This document shows, in pieces, positions 36,240 to 50,388 of a DNA stretch of 64,000 bases; the first letter of the stretch is position 1, and each line of letters opens with the position of its first letter. Where the stretch lies: NCBI GenBank assembly GCA_031216915.1, contig JAUFNR010000080.1, forward strand, positions 88,786 through 152,785. Reading direction: 5' to 3'. Both the position numbers and the translations under genes were made by a program. The DNA is from Pictodentalium vernedei (taxonomy: Eukaryota; Mollusca; Scaphopoda; Dentaliida; Dentaliidae). Below the pieces are notes generated by a model. The model was not told the origin of the DNA. It was given only the letters and a program-made list of their open reading frames with translations, and did no database searches.

Positions 36240-38320
36240 TTGAATACCCTTAATACTATCATACATTATCCCCCAGGAATAAATCTGATAAAAGAGGTCA
36301 TGTTTATCTATTGCATACCCATTTTGCTGCCCGAAAACAGCCGATTTTATTAAAATTTTGACGTTTATCAGCCGGTAGAGGCATTAACAAACGACTAGCG
36401 GAATATTCTATCTATGCAATTTGTAAGACCTGCCAATGTCAAATTGTTCTTGAAAATCCCCAACAAGCAGTTAGCGAAATCCACGAAAATGTAAATTTTA
36501 AGCGTTTAAGGGGCATCTCTCCTTATCCAGTTCAAAATGGGTTAAGTTTCATTCTTTTAAATACCCTTACTACTTACAAACCTTAAACACCAATTAGATT
36601 CCATGATTTTTCTGGACCCCCACAGTGTCTGATGAATTGTTTTTAACTGTCTCACAAAAGTTCCTTCATTGATGTTATGAGAACGGTGAGTATAGTAGTC
36701 TCAAATGATTCGGTTTGGTTTTGATAAAAAAATGTTTAGGTAAAACCCATCATTAATGGTAGAATGGGTTAATATCAATATCAATGTTTCCCTATCAGTT
36801 TTGCGTCCGGTAAAAGCCCATGAAGGGTTAACAAATGCCTACCAGAATAATTGATCCATGCAACTGGACATATGACACCAAGACCTATCAACGGCCATTT
36901 TCTCTTGAAAACCCCACAAAATGTTTGTAAAGAAATCCAGGGAAAACGATTTTTAAACTTTTGATGGGTGTCCCTGTTAACCTCCCCAACAGGGGTTAAC
37001 GCTTGGCTTTTTGAATACCTTTATTACTTACAAAAATGGTCCTCTGTGAATTCCACTTCAAACAAAGGAGATTATGTTTATCTCTCATGTATACATTAGG
37101 TGCTGTGCGTGTCTGAAAACAGTCCCATGTTAACAACATTACGATGCTTGGCAGCTTGTAGATGGTTAATGTCACATAAACACCTACGAATAGTCAATTT
37201 GTCTTGAAACCCTACAAGTTACCGTTAGGGAAATTCACAGAAAATGGGAATTTAAAGCTTTCAAGGGATATCTCTCTTTAGCCTGCCCAAAATGGGTTAA
37301 GACGTCGACTTTTGAATACCCTTACTACTTACAAAAATGTTTCCATATAAATTGTACGCGCGATAAAAGAAGGAACTTTTCTTTGTGGTGTACCCTTTGG
37401 GTGCTGTTGGTGTGCAAAAACAGCCCATTTTATCGCAATTTTGACCTTCAGCAGCCCGGGGAGGGTTAACTAATGCTGACCAGAATATTTTGTTCATGCG
37501 ACTTGTAATGTCACACCAAGACCTGCAAATAGCCGATTTTTCTTGAAAACCTACAAGATGTTGTTAGAGAAATCCACAGAAAACGGGTATTTTAAGATTT
37601 TAATGGGTATCTCTCTTTAACCAGCCCCAAATGGGTTAAGACGTCAAATTTTGAATACCCTTACCACTTTCAAAAATATTTTCCGATCAATTTTGCGTCC
37701 GATAAATGAAGGCCCCTTTCTCTGTGGTATATCGTTTGGGTGCTGTTGGTGTCTAAAAACAGCCCATTTTATCACAATTTTTACGTTTAGCAGCTCGGGG
37801 AGGGTTAACTAATGCCGACCGGAATATTTTATCCATGCAACTTGTAATGTCACACCAAGACCTGAGAGTGACCAATTTTTCTTGAAAATCTACAAGACTC
37901 GTTTAGAGAAATCCACAGAAAACATGAAGTTTTGAGCTTTTTGGGGGCATTGCTGTTTAACCAGCCCAAAACGGGTTAACACTTGGTTTTCTGAACACCC
38001 TTATTACTTACAAAAATGATCTTCGGTGAATTCCACTTCCAGTAAAGAAAGTTATATTTATCTCTCATGTATTGTTTGGGTGGGGTGGGGGCCTGAAACC
38101 GGCCTATTTCATCAAAATTTCGATGTTTGGCAGCCTGTGGAGGGTTACCATATGCATCGCCTGATATGTCGTGTGTATCAAAGGGCGTGTCACAGACAGG
38201 TCTAGCAATGCCGAATGTATAAAAAAAATCTACAAGACGTGTTTCGAGAAAGTGCCGATAAACCCCAATTTTGACAGTTTTTTGCCAATTGTGACGAAAT
38301 AAGGGTTAAATCGAAAATTC
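36240..38320 (+). repeat. Diverged 170-bp satellite block, unit 7
   Basis: Collinear with 250-2330. G to T at 36368. Confidence 0.85.
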
Positions 38321-40575
38321 CGCTTCGGTATATTTTTAGATTTTGTGCCCCTCTATGCGTGTGCAAAATTTTGTGAAAATCGGTCCGAAAATGGCTTCGG
38401 AATCGTGCGGACAAAATGTGTGGAAAAAAAAAAATAAAAAAAAAAAAAAAAAAATAATCCGTAGAAAAACAATAGTCTTTTCCAGAGGGAAAAGCCTAAT
38501 AATCCGTAGAAAAACAATAGTCTTTTCCAGAGGGAAAAGCCTAACTAGATTTTTCGATTTCAAGAAATCGAGAGATTCACCTATTCCGCTTGTCTTTTTA
38601 GGCAGCGACGAAATAAGATTGCATATAGAGCTGGTAGTTTTTTAGGCTATATTAAGTGCATAGCCGATAGAAAACTCCCTACAGTGTCTAACAATTCTTT
38701 CGGCAATACTCTTTCACATTGGCGTGAATGCTGTATGCTTAATGTCCAAGTTAGGGCTAAATAGCAAACCCGTTGAACAAATCGCGTGTACTTAATAATA
38801 ACAACATGTGCATGTGTGACACCATAGATTGTGGCGAACGTTTTCGCAGCAGCCATCCCAAACATTCAGCGTTTGTACCTGAAGCTCGCCCGAACTCGGT
38901 CATATTATTAGAAAGTCCCGAAACCAAGCATGGGCCTCGAGGCAGCCGCCCCTCTCTCTCAACCCACACCCCGAACGTGCACATACCCTCTCCTGACATT
39001 CAACATGATAGAATGGGAAACTGGTGTCGCTCTCTGTGTGAAAAGATGCGGTAACTATTTGTGAAGAATGAGTGAAAAAATGATGGAAATCGGCCAAGAA
39101 TTGGCCGAGATATAGCGTTTTAATGAGTTGAGGTAATTGTTTGAATTTGGTCCCGTTCTAGCCGGTGCGACCTGACGCTGGGTATATGTCTGGGGTTGTG
39201 GCACTGCTCCCCCTCTGGGGTAGTTCCGCTTGAAATTGTGGATTCTCAGTTTCTATTGGAGAGACGCTGGTGACTGAAAGATGCATTGTGTACACTGGCG
39301 CCAAATGGACCTCGCCAAGCTGGTAACAGTTAGATATTTGTCAGAAATGAAAAGTGGACAGTAATCGCGCATGGGTTAATGGCGAATAGGCGGTAATCTG
39401 GCTAATTTGACATTAAAATTGAACAGACAGCAGTGTCGCTCATACGCCCACTACGTCCAGACCACTGGAGGCAGCTACACGAAATTTTCAGAAGTTGTTC
39501 TACTCTTCCTGCCCGACAGGTTAGTATCTTTGTCGAGTGGCGTGACCGCGTGGGAACAATGTGGATCGCGTGGAAACCGAAGGGACGATTCGTCCCTCCT
39601 CTATTCCCAATGCAACGACGTTTCCATTCACTATTCACCTGTCACCCGTCGAGTTTGGCATTATTTCTGTCTATTTGACGAACTGTTCAGCTTTCAATAT
39701 TCACACGTTCACGTGGGACTGAAAGTTTGGAGTTAAACTGCTTATTTCAGAGCGTACCGGCAGAAACTGACAACTCGACCCGGTGGCGAAAAAGCAGTCG
39801 TCTGGCTAATTTGACATTCAAACTGAACAGATACAATGTCGGATACACGCCAATTATGTCCCGACCATACAAGGCAGCAACTTCAGATTCTCAGAATGTT
39901 TTCTCCTGTCCCTGCCCGACAGTTTAGTATCTTTGTCAAGTGCCAAGACCGCGTGGAAACACCGTGGATCAGGTGGAAACCGAGGGGACGATTCGTCCCT
40001 ACTTTCTTCTCAATTCAACGACTTCCCTATTCATTATTTACCTGTCACCGGCTGAGTTTGGCATTATATCTGTCTATTTGATGAACTTTTCAACCTTAAC
40101 TATTTGCGGCCTCGTGTTTCACCACCGAAAGGCCACTGCACGGTTACCAATATATTCAGGGACTGATTTTGCAAAAAAAACCATTATTCCGACTGTACCC
40201 ACATGGGAACTCCTAAATCTGTAAGGGTTAAATTTTTAATAATAACGTATAAAACAGAAGTTGTCGTGCTACGCTTGCTGCATGCAGGCATAGAAAACAT
40301 TCAGCGCTCAATGAATTAGGAATGGAGTAAATTGTCACTTAAACCAGCGAAATTCTGAAAAAAATGAGAGTTTTTTTTCGCCGGCACCTACCTTATTGCA
40401 TCCGAGCAGGGACTGCGTTAAACTTTACAGCAACCTTATAACAGAAAATATTCTTGGAATTGAACTGTGAATACGAATTTCGAAAGCCTACAGAATGCAA
40501 ATGGGTGGGTGGCGGGCATCATCACTGGATCTAATGTTGTATTTCATGTTTTCTTTATATTCTATTTATTTTTTT

Positions 40576-40577
<2 letters not shown>

Positions 40578-40639
<62 letters not shown>
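40578..40639 (+). repeat. (TC)31 microsatellite, unit 7
   Basis: Pure tract of 62 bases. Its length opens a 61-codon frame with a Ser-Leu run that is not a gene. Confidence 0.98.
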
Positions 40640-40645
<6 letters not shown>

Positions 40646-41855
40646 ATCTGTGTTTGTCTATAATGTTTATAATATTTTGATTTTGCTAGATTCTGTTATT
40701 TATGGAATACGTTCTGCCATATTGTAAATTATTAGTCACCGTACAGGAACGGAAGGGCTTCTAAGTGGTAAGCACTTGTCCTCCAATCCTGATTTGCATT
40801 GTCAAATGGCAAATAAAATATGTTTAATCTAATCTAACAGTAGGGCGGGGGGGGGGGGGGGCATGTGTCCTAGGTAAAAAAAACAGCAGGGTGCAGGTGT
40901 TCTAGATAAAATAAACAGCATGGGGGGGGGGGGGATGTCCCCGCTAATTAATTTTAATAGCAGGCAGTTGTTCATGGGGCAGGTGTCCTATCCCACTGGT
41001 ACTTGGCCTTGATGGAAATAACATTTCAACAAGAAACAACGGGAAACTTATTTGCAATAAAGCTGCAAATACAAACTTGATTTTAGGACCATTCCATGGA
41101 CATGTTAAAGCCTACTGCGATATCAGCGTTTCTTACTCTCGTCCTTTCACCACACCGCAGTATTTTACCCGAGTCGAGTTCTGACGTCATGAAAGTTTGA
41201 CGGACATGCTTTCAATTTTGTTATTGACAACAACATATTTATAATTTCGTGCTTACTGATCCGAATTTTGAAAACGACACACGCAATCGCGAAAGCATTT
41301 TCTGAAAAACACGATTCTGTAAAAGGTTTTAATGAAATTTGATTATTTTTTTTTTATTTTCTATTTCGATGGCTCTTGTCGAAAAGGTGCTAATCACTGA
41401 TCGTCCCAAACGAGATCAAAGACACGCCGTAGTTTAATAACAGACAGAGAATCTTCTAAGAATATACATGCGCAATCCTAAAATGCAATAAATCAAGTGT
41501 ATTTTCACGTTTTATGAGAGAAATATGTCCAATTGTATCATTGAATCATTTTTAGGTATATGTGGGTGAGAAATTTTCTATACGGACAAAATACAGGCTA
41601 AATAAAATATTTGCCATTATTTTCCGCAGACGTATTTTTGTCTTTGCTTCTTGGGGAAATTTCTTGCTGCTAAATACAACGAAGGTGTGTTATTTGATGT
41701 GGTCAGAACCGTCAGGTGGTCGGGTCCGAAACCGCACCTCGCAGAGGATGTAGTGGGGGTGTCGATTTTACAAGTAATGTAGGCAGCGTACACGGCATGG
41801 GCTGTCTGCCTTTAATCCAACAAAACAGGGTTAAGGCTTGGTTTTTTGAATACCC

Positions 41856-41858
<3 letters not shown>

Positions 41859-41946
<88 letters not shown>

Positions 41947-42300
41947 TTGGTGTTTAAGGTCACATACTTCTGCACAATGGCTAATCGTGACCGTGACAGT
42001 TTTAGAGGTGGAGGAAGCCGGAGTACCCGGAGAGAACCACCAAGCATCGACGAGCAACTGTCAGCTCCTCAACATTCTCACTCTGTTCAGGCTCCGCTCA
42101 GGCAGGGTTACAGAGGTTGAAGACATGTGCACCATCGACGTGCAGTATGCCTTAGTACACGGGGACATCGTGCCCCTATGTCGGCAACCGGACCAAAGTG
42201 CCTTGCCCAAGGACACAACGTGAGTCGTCCCGGACGGGGATCGAACTCGGGACCTCTAGCATAGAAGTACAATAGTCTACCACTGAGCCACCGCGCTCCC
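41859..42300 (-). mobile_element. tRNA-derived SINE copy with expanded (TTTA)22 tail
   Basis: Same insertion, 442 bp because the tail tract (41859-41948) has 22 repeats, about twice the usual 10-14. Target-site duplications at 41846-41858 and 42301-42313. Confidence 0.88.
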
Positions 42301-44381
42301 TTGAATACCCTTAATACTATCATACATTATCCCCCAGGAATAAATCTGATAAAAGAGGTCATGTTTATCTATTGCATACCCATTTTGCTGCCCGAAAACA
42401 GCCGATTTTATTAAAATTTTGACGTTTAGCAGCCGGTAGAGGCATTAACAAACGACTAGCGGAATATTCTATCTATGCAATTTGTAAGACCTGCCAATGT
42501 CAAATTGTTCTTGAAAATCCCCAACAAGCAGTTAGCGAAATCCACGAAAATGTAAATTTTAAGCGTTTAAGGGGCATCTCTCCTTATCCAGTTCAAAATG
42601 GGTTAAGTTTCATTCTTTTAAATACCCTTACTACTTACAAACCTTAAACACCAATTAGATTCCATGATTTTTCTGGACCCCCACAGTGTCTGATGAATTG
42701 TTTTTAACTGTCTCACAAAAGTTCCTTCATTGATGTTATGAGAACGGTGAGTATAGTAGTCTCAAATGATTCGGTTTGGTTTTGATAAAAAAATGTTTAG
42801 GTAAAACCCATCATTAATGGTAGAATGGGTTAATATCAATATCAATGTTTCCCTATCAGTTTTGCGTCCGGTAAAAGCCCATGAAGGGTTAACAAATGCC
42901 TACCAGAATAATTGATCCATGCAACTGGACATATGACACCAAGACCTATCAACGGCCATTTTCTCTTGAAAACCCCACAAAATGTTTGTAAAGAAATCCA
43001 GGGAAAACGATTTTTAAACTTTTGATGGGTGTCCCTGTTAACCTCCCCAACAGGGGTTAACGCTTGGCTTTTTGAATACCTTTATTACTTACAAAAATGG
43101 TCCTCTGTGAATTCCACTTCAAACAAAGGAGATTATGTTTATCTCTCATGTATACATTAGGTGCTGTGCGTGTCTGAAAACAGTCCCATGTTAACAACAT
43201 TACGATGCTTGGCAGCTTGTAGATGGTTAATGTCACATAAACACCTACGAATAGTCAATTTGTCTTGAAACCCTACAAGTTACCGTTAGGGAAATTCACA
43301 GAAAATGGGAATTTAAAGCTTTCAAGGGATATCTCTCTTTAGCCTGCCCAAAATGGGTTAAGACGTCGACTTTTGAATACCCTTACTACTTACAAAAATG
43401 TTTCCATATAAATTGTACGCGCGATAAAAGAAGGAACTTTTCTTTGTGGTGTACCCTTTGGGTGCTGTTGGTGTGCAAAAACAGCCCATTTTATCGCAAT
43501 TTTGACCTTCAGCAGCCCGGGGAGGGTTAACTAATGCTGACCAGAATATTTTGTTCATGCGACTTGTAATGTCACACCAAGACCTGCAAATAGCCGATTT
43601 TTCTTGAAAACCTACAAGATGTTGTTAGAGAAATCCACAGAAAACGGGTATTTTAAGATTTTAATGGGTATCTCTCTTTAACCAGCCCCAAATGGGTTAA
43701 GACGTCAAATTTTGAATACCCTTACCACTTTCAAAAATATTTTCCGATCAATTTTGCGTCCGATAAATGAAGGCCCCTTTCTCTGTGGTATATCGTTTGG
43801 GTGCTGTTGGTGTCTAAAAACAGCCCATTTTATCACAATTTTTACATTTAGCAGCTCGGGGAGGGTTAACTAATGCCGACCGGAATATTTTATCCATGCA
43901 ACTTGTAATGTCACACCAAGACCTGAGAGTGACCAATTTTTCTTGAAAATCTACAAGACTCGTTTAGAGAAATCCACAGAAAACATGAAGTTTTGAGCTT
44001 TTTGGGGGCATTGCTGTTTAACCAGCCCAAAACGGGTTAACACTTGGTTTTCTGAACACCCTTATTACTTACAAAAATGATCTTCGGTGAATTCCACTTC
44101 CAGTAAAGAAAGTTATATTTATCTCTCATGTATTGTTTGGGTGGGGTGGGGGCCTGAAACCGGCCTATTTCATCAAAATTTCGATGTTTGGCAGCCTGTG
44201 GAGGGTTACCATATGCATCGCCTGATATGTCGTGTGTATCAAAGGGCGTGTCACAGACAGGTCTAGCAATGCCGAATGTATAAAAAAAATCTACAAGACG
44301 TGTTTCGAGAAAGTGCCGATAAACCCCAATTTTGACAGTTTTTTGCCAATTGTGACGAAATAAGGGTTAAATCGAAAATTC
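42301..44381 (+). repeat. Diverged 170-bp satellite block, unit 8
   Basis: Collinear with 250-2330. G to A at 43846, shared with units 9 and 10. Confidence 0.85.
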
Positions 44382-46636
44382 CGCTTCGGTATATTTTTAG
44401 ATTTTGTGCCCCTCTATGCGTGTGCAAAATTTTGTGAAAATCGGTCCGAAAATGGCTTCGGAATCGTGCGGACAAAATGTGTGGAAAAAAAAAAATAAAA
44501 AAAAAAAAAAAAAAATAATCCGTAGAAAAACAATAGTCTTTTCCAGAGGGAAAAGCCTAATAATCCGTAGAAAAACAATAGTCTTTTCCAGAGGGAAAAG
44601 CCTAACTAGATTTTTCGATTTCAAGAAATCGAGAGATTCACCTATTCCGCTTGTCTTTTTAGGCAGCGACGAAATAAGATTGCATATAGAGCTGGTAGTT
44701 TTTTAGGCTATATTAAGTGCATAGCCGATAGAAAACTCCCTACAGTGTCTAACAATTCTTTCGGCAATACTCTTTCACATTGGCGTGAATGCTGTATGCT
44801 TAATGTCCAAGTTAGGGCTAAATAGCAAACCCGTTGAACAAATCGCGTGTACTTAATAATAACAACATGTGCATGTGTGACACCATAGATTGTGGCGAAC
44901 GTTTTCGCAGCAGCCATCCCAAACATTCAGCGTTTGTACCTGAAGCTCGCCCGAACTCGGTCATATTATTAGAAAGTCCCGAAACCAAGCATGGGCCTCG
45001 AGGCAGCCGCCCCTCTCTCTCAACCCACACCCCGAACGTGCACATACCCTCTCCTGACATTCAACATGATAGAATGGGAAACTGGTGTCGCTCTCTGTGT
45101 GAAAAGATGCGGTAACTATTTGTGAAGAATGAGTGAAAAAATGATGGAAATCGGCCAAGAATTGGCCGAGATATAGCGTTTTAATGAGTTGAGGTAATTG
45201 TTTGAATTTGGTCCCGTTCTAGCCGGTGCGACCTGACGCTGGGTATATGTCTGGGGTTGTGGCACTGCTCCCCCTCTGGGGTAGTTCCGCTTGAAATTGT
45301 GGATTCTCAGTTTCTATTGGAGAGACGCTGGTGACTGAAAGATGCATTGTGTACACTGGCGCCAAATGGACCTCGCCAAGCTGGTAACAGTTAGATATTT
45401 GTCAGAAATGAAAAGTGGACAGTAATCGCGCATGGGTTAATGGCGAATAGGCGGTAATCTGGTTAATTTGACATTAAAATTGAACAGACAGCAGTGTCGC
45501 TCATACGCCCACTACGTCCAGACCACTGGAGGCAGCTACACGAAATTTTCAGAAGTTGTTCTACTCTTCCTGCCCGACAGGTTAGTATCTTTGTCGAGTG
45601 GCGTGACCGCGTGGGAACAATGTGGATCGCGTGGAAACCGAAGGGACGATTCGTCCCTCCTCTATTCCCAATGCAACGACGTTTCCATTCACTATTCACC
45701 TGTCACCCGTCGAGTTTGGCATTATTTCTGTCTATTTGACGAACTGTTCAGCTTTCAATATTCACACGTTCACGTGGGACTGAAAGTTTGGAGTTAAACT
45801 GCTTATTTCAGAGCGTACCGGCAGAAACTGACAACTCGACCCGGTGGCGAAAAAGCAGTCGTCTGGCTAATTTGACATTCAAACTGAACAGATACAATGT
45901 CGGATACACGCCAATTATGTCCCGACCATACAAGGCAGCAACTTCAGATTCTCAGAATGTTTTCTCCTGTCCCTGCCCGACAGTTTAGTATCTTTGTCAA
46001 GTGCCAAGACCGCGTGGAAACACCGTGGATCAGGTGGAAACCGAGGGGACGATTCGTCCCTACTTTCTTCTCAATTCAACGACTTCCCTATTCATTATTT
46101 ACCTGTCACCGGCTGAGTTTGGCATTATATCTGTCTATTTGATGAACTTTTCAACCTTAACTATTTGCGGCCTCGTGTTTCACCACCGAAAGGCCACTGC
46201 ACGGTTACCAATATATTCAGGGACTGATTTTGCAAAAAAAACCATTATTCCGACTGTACCCACATGGGAACTCCTAAATCTGTAAGGGTTAAATTTTTAA
46301 TAATAACGTATAAAACAGAAGTTGTCGTGCTACGCTTGCTGCATGCAGGCATAGAAAACATTCAGCGCTCAATGAATTAGGAATGGAGTAAATTGTCACT
46401 TAAACCAGCGAAATTCTGAAAAAAATGAGAGTTTTTTTTCGCCGGCACCTACCTTATTGCATCCGAGCAGGGACTGCGTTAAACTTTACAGCAACCTTAT
46501 AACAGAAAATATTCTTGGAATTGAACTGTGAATACGAATTTCGAAAGCCTACAGAATGCAAATGGGTGGGTGGCGGGCATCATCACTGGATCTAATGTTG
46601 TATTTCATGTTTTCTTTATATTCTATTTATTTTTTT

Positions 46637-46638
<2 letters not shown>

Positions 46639-46684
<46 letters not shown>
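46639..46684 (+). repeat. (TC)23 microsatellite, unit 8
   Basis: Pure tract of 46 bases. Confidence 0.98.
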
Positions 46685-46690
<6 letters not shown>

Positions 46691-47893
46691 ATCTGTGTTT
46701 GTCTATAATGTTTATAATATTTTGATTTTGCTAGATTCTGTTATTTATGGAATACGTTCTGCCATATTGTAAATTATTAGTCACCGTACAGGAACGGAAG
46801 GGCTTCTAAGTGGTAAGCACTTGTCCTCCAATCCTGATTTGCATTGTCAAATGGCAAATAAAATATGTTTAATCTAATCTAACAGTAGGGCGGGGGGGGG
46901 GGCATGTGTCCTAGGTAAAAAAAACAGCAGGGTGCAGGTGTTCTAGATAAAATAAACAGCATGGGGGGGGGGATGTCCCCGCTAATTAATTTTAATAGCA
47001 GGCAGTTGTTCATGGGGCAGGTGTCCTATCCCACTGGTACTTGGCCTTGATGGAAATAACATTTCAACAAGAAACAACGGGAAACTTATTTGCAATAAAG
47101 CTGCAAATACAAACTTGATTTTAGGACCATTCCATGGACATGTTAAAGCCTACTGCGATATCAGCGTTTCTTACTCTCGTCCTTTCACCACACCGCAGTA
47201 TTTTACCCGAGTCGAGTTCTGACGTCATGAAAGTTTGACGGACATGCTTTCAATTTTGTTATTGACAACAACATATTTATAATTTCGTGCTTACTGATCC
47301 GAATTTTGAAAACGACACACGCAATCGCGAAAGCATTTTCTGAAAAACACGATTCTGTAAAAGGTTTTAATGAAATTTGATTATTTTTTTTTTATTTTCT
47401 ATTTCGATGGCTCTTGTCGAAAAGGTGCTAATCACTGATCGTCCCAAACGAGATCAAAGACACGCCGTAGTTTAATAACAGACAGAGAATCTTCTAAGAA
47501 TATACATGCGCAATCCTAAAATGCAATAAATCAAGTGTATTTTCACGTTTTATGAGAGAAATATGTCCAATTGTATCATTGAATCATTTTTAGGTATATG
47601 TGGGTGAGAAATTTTCTATACGGACAAAATACAGGCTAAATAAAATATTTGCCATTATTTTCCGCAGACGTATTTTTGTCTTTGCTTCTTGGGGAAATTT
47701 CTTGCTGCTAAATACAACGAAGGTGTGTTATTTGATGTGGTCAGAACCGTCAGGTGGTCGGGTCCGAAACCGCACCTCGCAGAGGATGTAGTGGGGGTGT
47801 CGATTTTACAAGTAATGTAGGCAGCGTACACGGCATGGGCTGTCTGCCTTTAATCCAACAAAACAGGGTTAAGGCTTGGTTTTTTGAATACCC

Positions 47894-47896
<3 letters not shown>

Positions 47897-47952
<56 letters not shown>

Positions 47953-48306
47953 TTGGTGTTTAAGGTCACATACTTCTGCACAATGGCTAATCGTGACCGT
48001 GACAGTTTTAGAGGTGGAGGAAGCCGGAGTACCCGGAGAGAACCACCAAGCATCGACGAGCAACTGTCAGCTCCTCAACATTCTCACTCTGTTCAGGCTC
48101 CGCTCAGGCAGGGTTACAGAGGTTGAAGACATGTGCACCATCGACGTGCAGTATGCCTTAGTACACGGGGACATCGTGCCCCTATGTCGGCAACCGGACC
48201 AAAGTGCCTTGCCCAAGGACACAACGTGAGTCGTCCCGGACGGGGATCGAACTCGGGACCTCTAGCATAGAAGTACAATAGTCTACCACTGAGCCACCGC
48301 GCTCCC
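47897..48306 (-). mobile_element. tRNA-derived SINE copy, (TTTA)14 tail
   Basis: Same insertion, 410 bp. Target-site duplications at 47884-47896 and 48307-48319. Tail tract 47897-47954. Confidence 0.88.
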
Positions 48307-50388
48307 TTGAATACCCTTAATACTATCATACATTATCCCCCAGGAATAAATCTGATAAAAGAGGTCATGTTTATCTATTGCATACCCATTTTGCTGCCCG
48401 AAAACAGCCGATTTTATTAAAATTTTGACGTTTAGCAGCCGGTAGAGGCATTAACAAACGACTAGCGGAATATTCTATCTATGCAATTTGTAAGACCTGC
48501 CAATGTCAAATTGTTCTTGAAAATCCCCAACAAGCAGTTAGCGAAATCCACGAAAATGTAAATTTTAAGCGTTTAAGGGGCATCTCTCCTTATCCAGTTC
48601 AAAATGGGTTAAGTTTCATTCTTTTAAATACCCTTACTACTTACAAACCTTAAACACCAATTAGATTCCATGATTTTTCTGGACCCCCACAGTGTCTGAT
48701 GAATTGTTTTTAACTGTCTCACAAAAGTTCCTTCATTGATGTTATGAGAACGGTGAGTATAGTAGTCTCAAATGATTCGGTTTGGTTTTGATAAAAAAAT
48801 GTTTAGGTAAAACCCATCATTAATGGTAGAATGGGTTAATATCAATATCAATGTTTCCCTATCAGTTTTGCGTCCGGTAAAAGCCCATGAAGGGTTAACA
48901 AATGCCTACCAGAATAATTGATCCATGCAACTGGACATATGACACCAAGACCTATCAACGGCCATTTTCTCTTGAAAACCCCACAAAATGTTTGTAAAGA
49001 AATCCAGGGAAAACGATTTTTAAACTTTTGATGGGTGTCCCTGTTAACCTCCCCAACAGGGGTTAACGCTTGGCTTTTTGAATACCTTTATTACTTACAA
49101 AAATGGTCCTCTGTGAATTCCACTTCAAACAAAGGAGATTATGTTTATCTCTCATGTATACATTAGGTGCTGTGCGTGTCTGAAAACAGTCCCATGTTAA
49201 CAACATTACGATGCTTGGCAGCTTGTAGATGGTTAATGTCACATAAACACCTACGAATAGTCAATTTGTCTTGAAACCCTACAAGTTACCGTTAGGGAAA
49301 TTCACAGAAAATGGGAATTTAAAGCTTTCAAGGGATATCTCTCTTTAGCCTGCCCAAAATGGGTTAAGACGTCGACTTTTGAATACCCTTACTACTTACA
49401 AAAATGTTTCCATATAAATTGTACGCGCGATAAAAGAAGGAACTTTTCTTTGTGGTGTACCCTTTGGGTGCTGTTGGTGTGCAAAAACAGCCCATTTTAT
49501 CGCAATTTTGACCTTCAGCAGCCCGGGGAGGGTTAACTAATGCTGACCAGAATATTTTGTTCATGCGACTTGTAATGTCACACCAAGACCTGCAAATAGC
49601 CGATTTTTCTTGAAAACCTACAAGATGTTGTTAGAGAAATCCACAGAAAACGGGTATTTTAAGATTTTAATGGGTATCTCTCTTTAACCAGCCCCAAATG
49701 GGTTAAGACGTCAAATTTTGAATACCCTTACCACTTTCAAAAATATTTTCCGATCAATTTTGCGTCCGATAAATGAAGGCCCCTTTCTCTGTGGTATATC
49801 GTTTGGGTGCTGTTGGTGTCTAAAAACAGCCCATTTTATCACAATTTTTACATTTAGCAGCTCGGGGAGGGTTAACTAATGCCGACCGGAATATTTTATC
49901 CATGCAACTTGTAATGTCACACCAAGACCTGAGAGTGACCAATTTTTCTTGAAAATCTACAAGACTCGTTTAGAGAAATCCACAGAAAACATGAAGTTTT
50001 GAGCTTTTTGGGGGCATTGCTGTTTAACCAGCCCAAAACGGGTTAACACTTGGTTTTCTGAACACCCTTATTACTTACAAAAATGATCTTCGGTGAATTC
50101 CACTTCCAGTAAAGAAAGTTATATTTATCTCTCATGTATTGTTTGGGTGGGGTGGGGGCCTGAAACCGGCCTATTTCATCAAAATTTCGATGTTTGGCAG
50201 CCTGTGGAGGGTTACCATATGCATCGCCTGATATGTCGTGTGTATCAAAGGGCGTGTCACAGACAGGTCTAGCAATGCCGAATGTATAAAAAAAAATCTA
50301 CAAGACGTGTTTCGAGAAAGTGCCGATAAACCCCAATTTTGACAGTTTTTTGCCAATTGTGACGAAATAAGGGTTAAATCGAAAATTC
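48307..50388 (+). repeat. Diverged 170-bp satellite block, unit 9
   Basis: Collinear with 250-2330 except one extra A near 50288. G to A at 49852. Confidence 0.85.

Larger units (their letters stand above)
36047..42107. repeat. Macrosatellite unit 7 (6,061 bp, longest)
   Basis: 45-bp pair at 38453-38542, 404-bp pair at 39381-40106, (TC)31, G runs 40847-40861 (15) and 40922-40934 (13), (TTTA)22. Private G to T at 36368. At 41819 it carries the G to A change seen in units 7-10 but not 1-6. Confidence 0.97.
42108..48113. repeat. Macrosatellite unit 8 (6,006 bp)
   Basis: 45-bp pair at 44514-44603, 404-bp pair at 45442-46167, (TC)23, G runs 46892-46902 (11) and 46963-46972 (10), (TTTA)14. Variants: G to A at 43846 (shared with units 9 and 10), C to T at 45463 (shared with unit 9), G to A at 47857 (shared with 7, 9 and 10). 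Confidence 0.97.

Noticed and set aside
41716-42223. Longest open frames, 125 and 134 codons, with a Leu-Phe-Ile-Tyr repeat
   Set aside because: They are translations of the (TTTA)22 tract plus the antisense SINE. Other units break the frame at other tail lengths.
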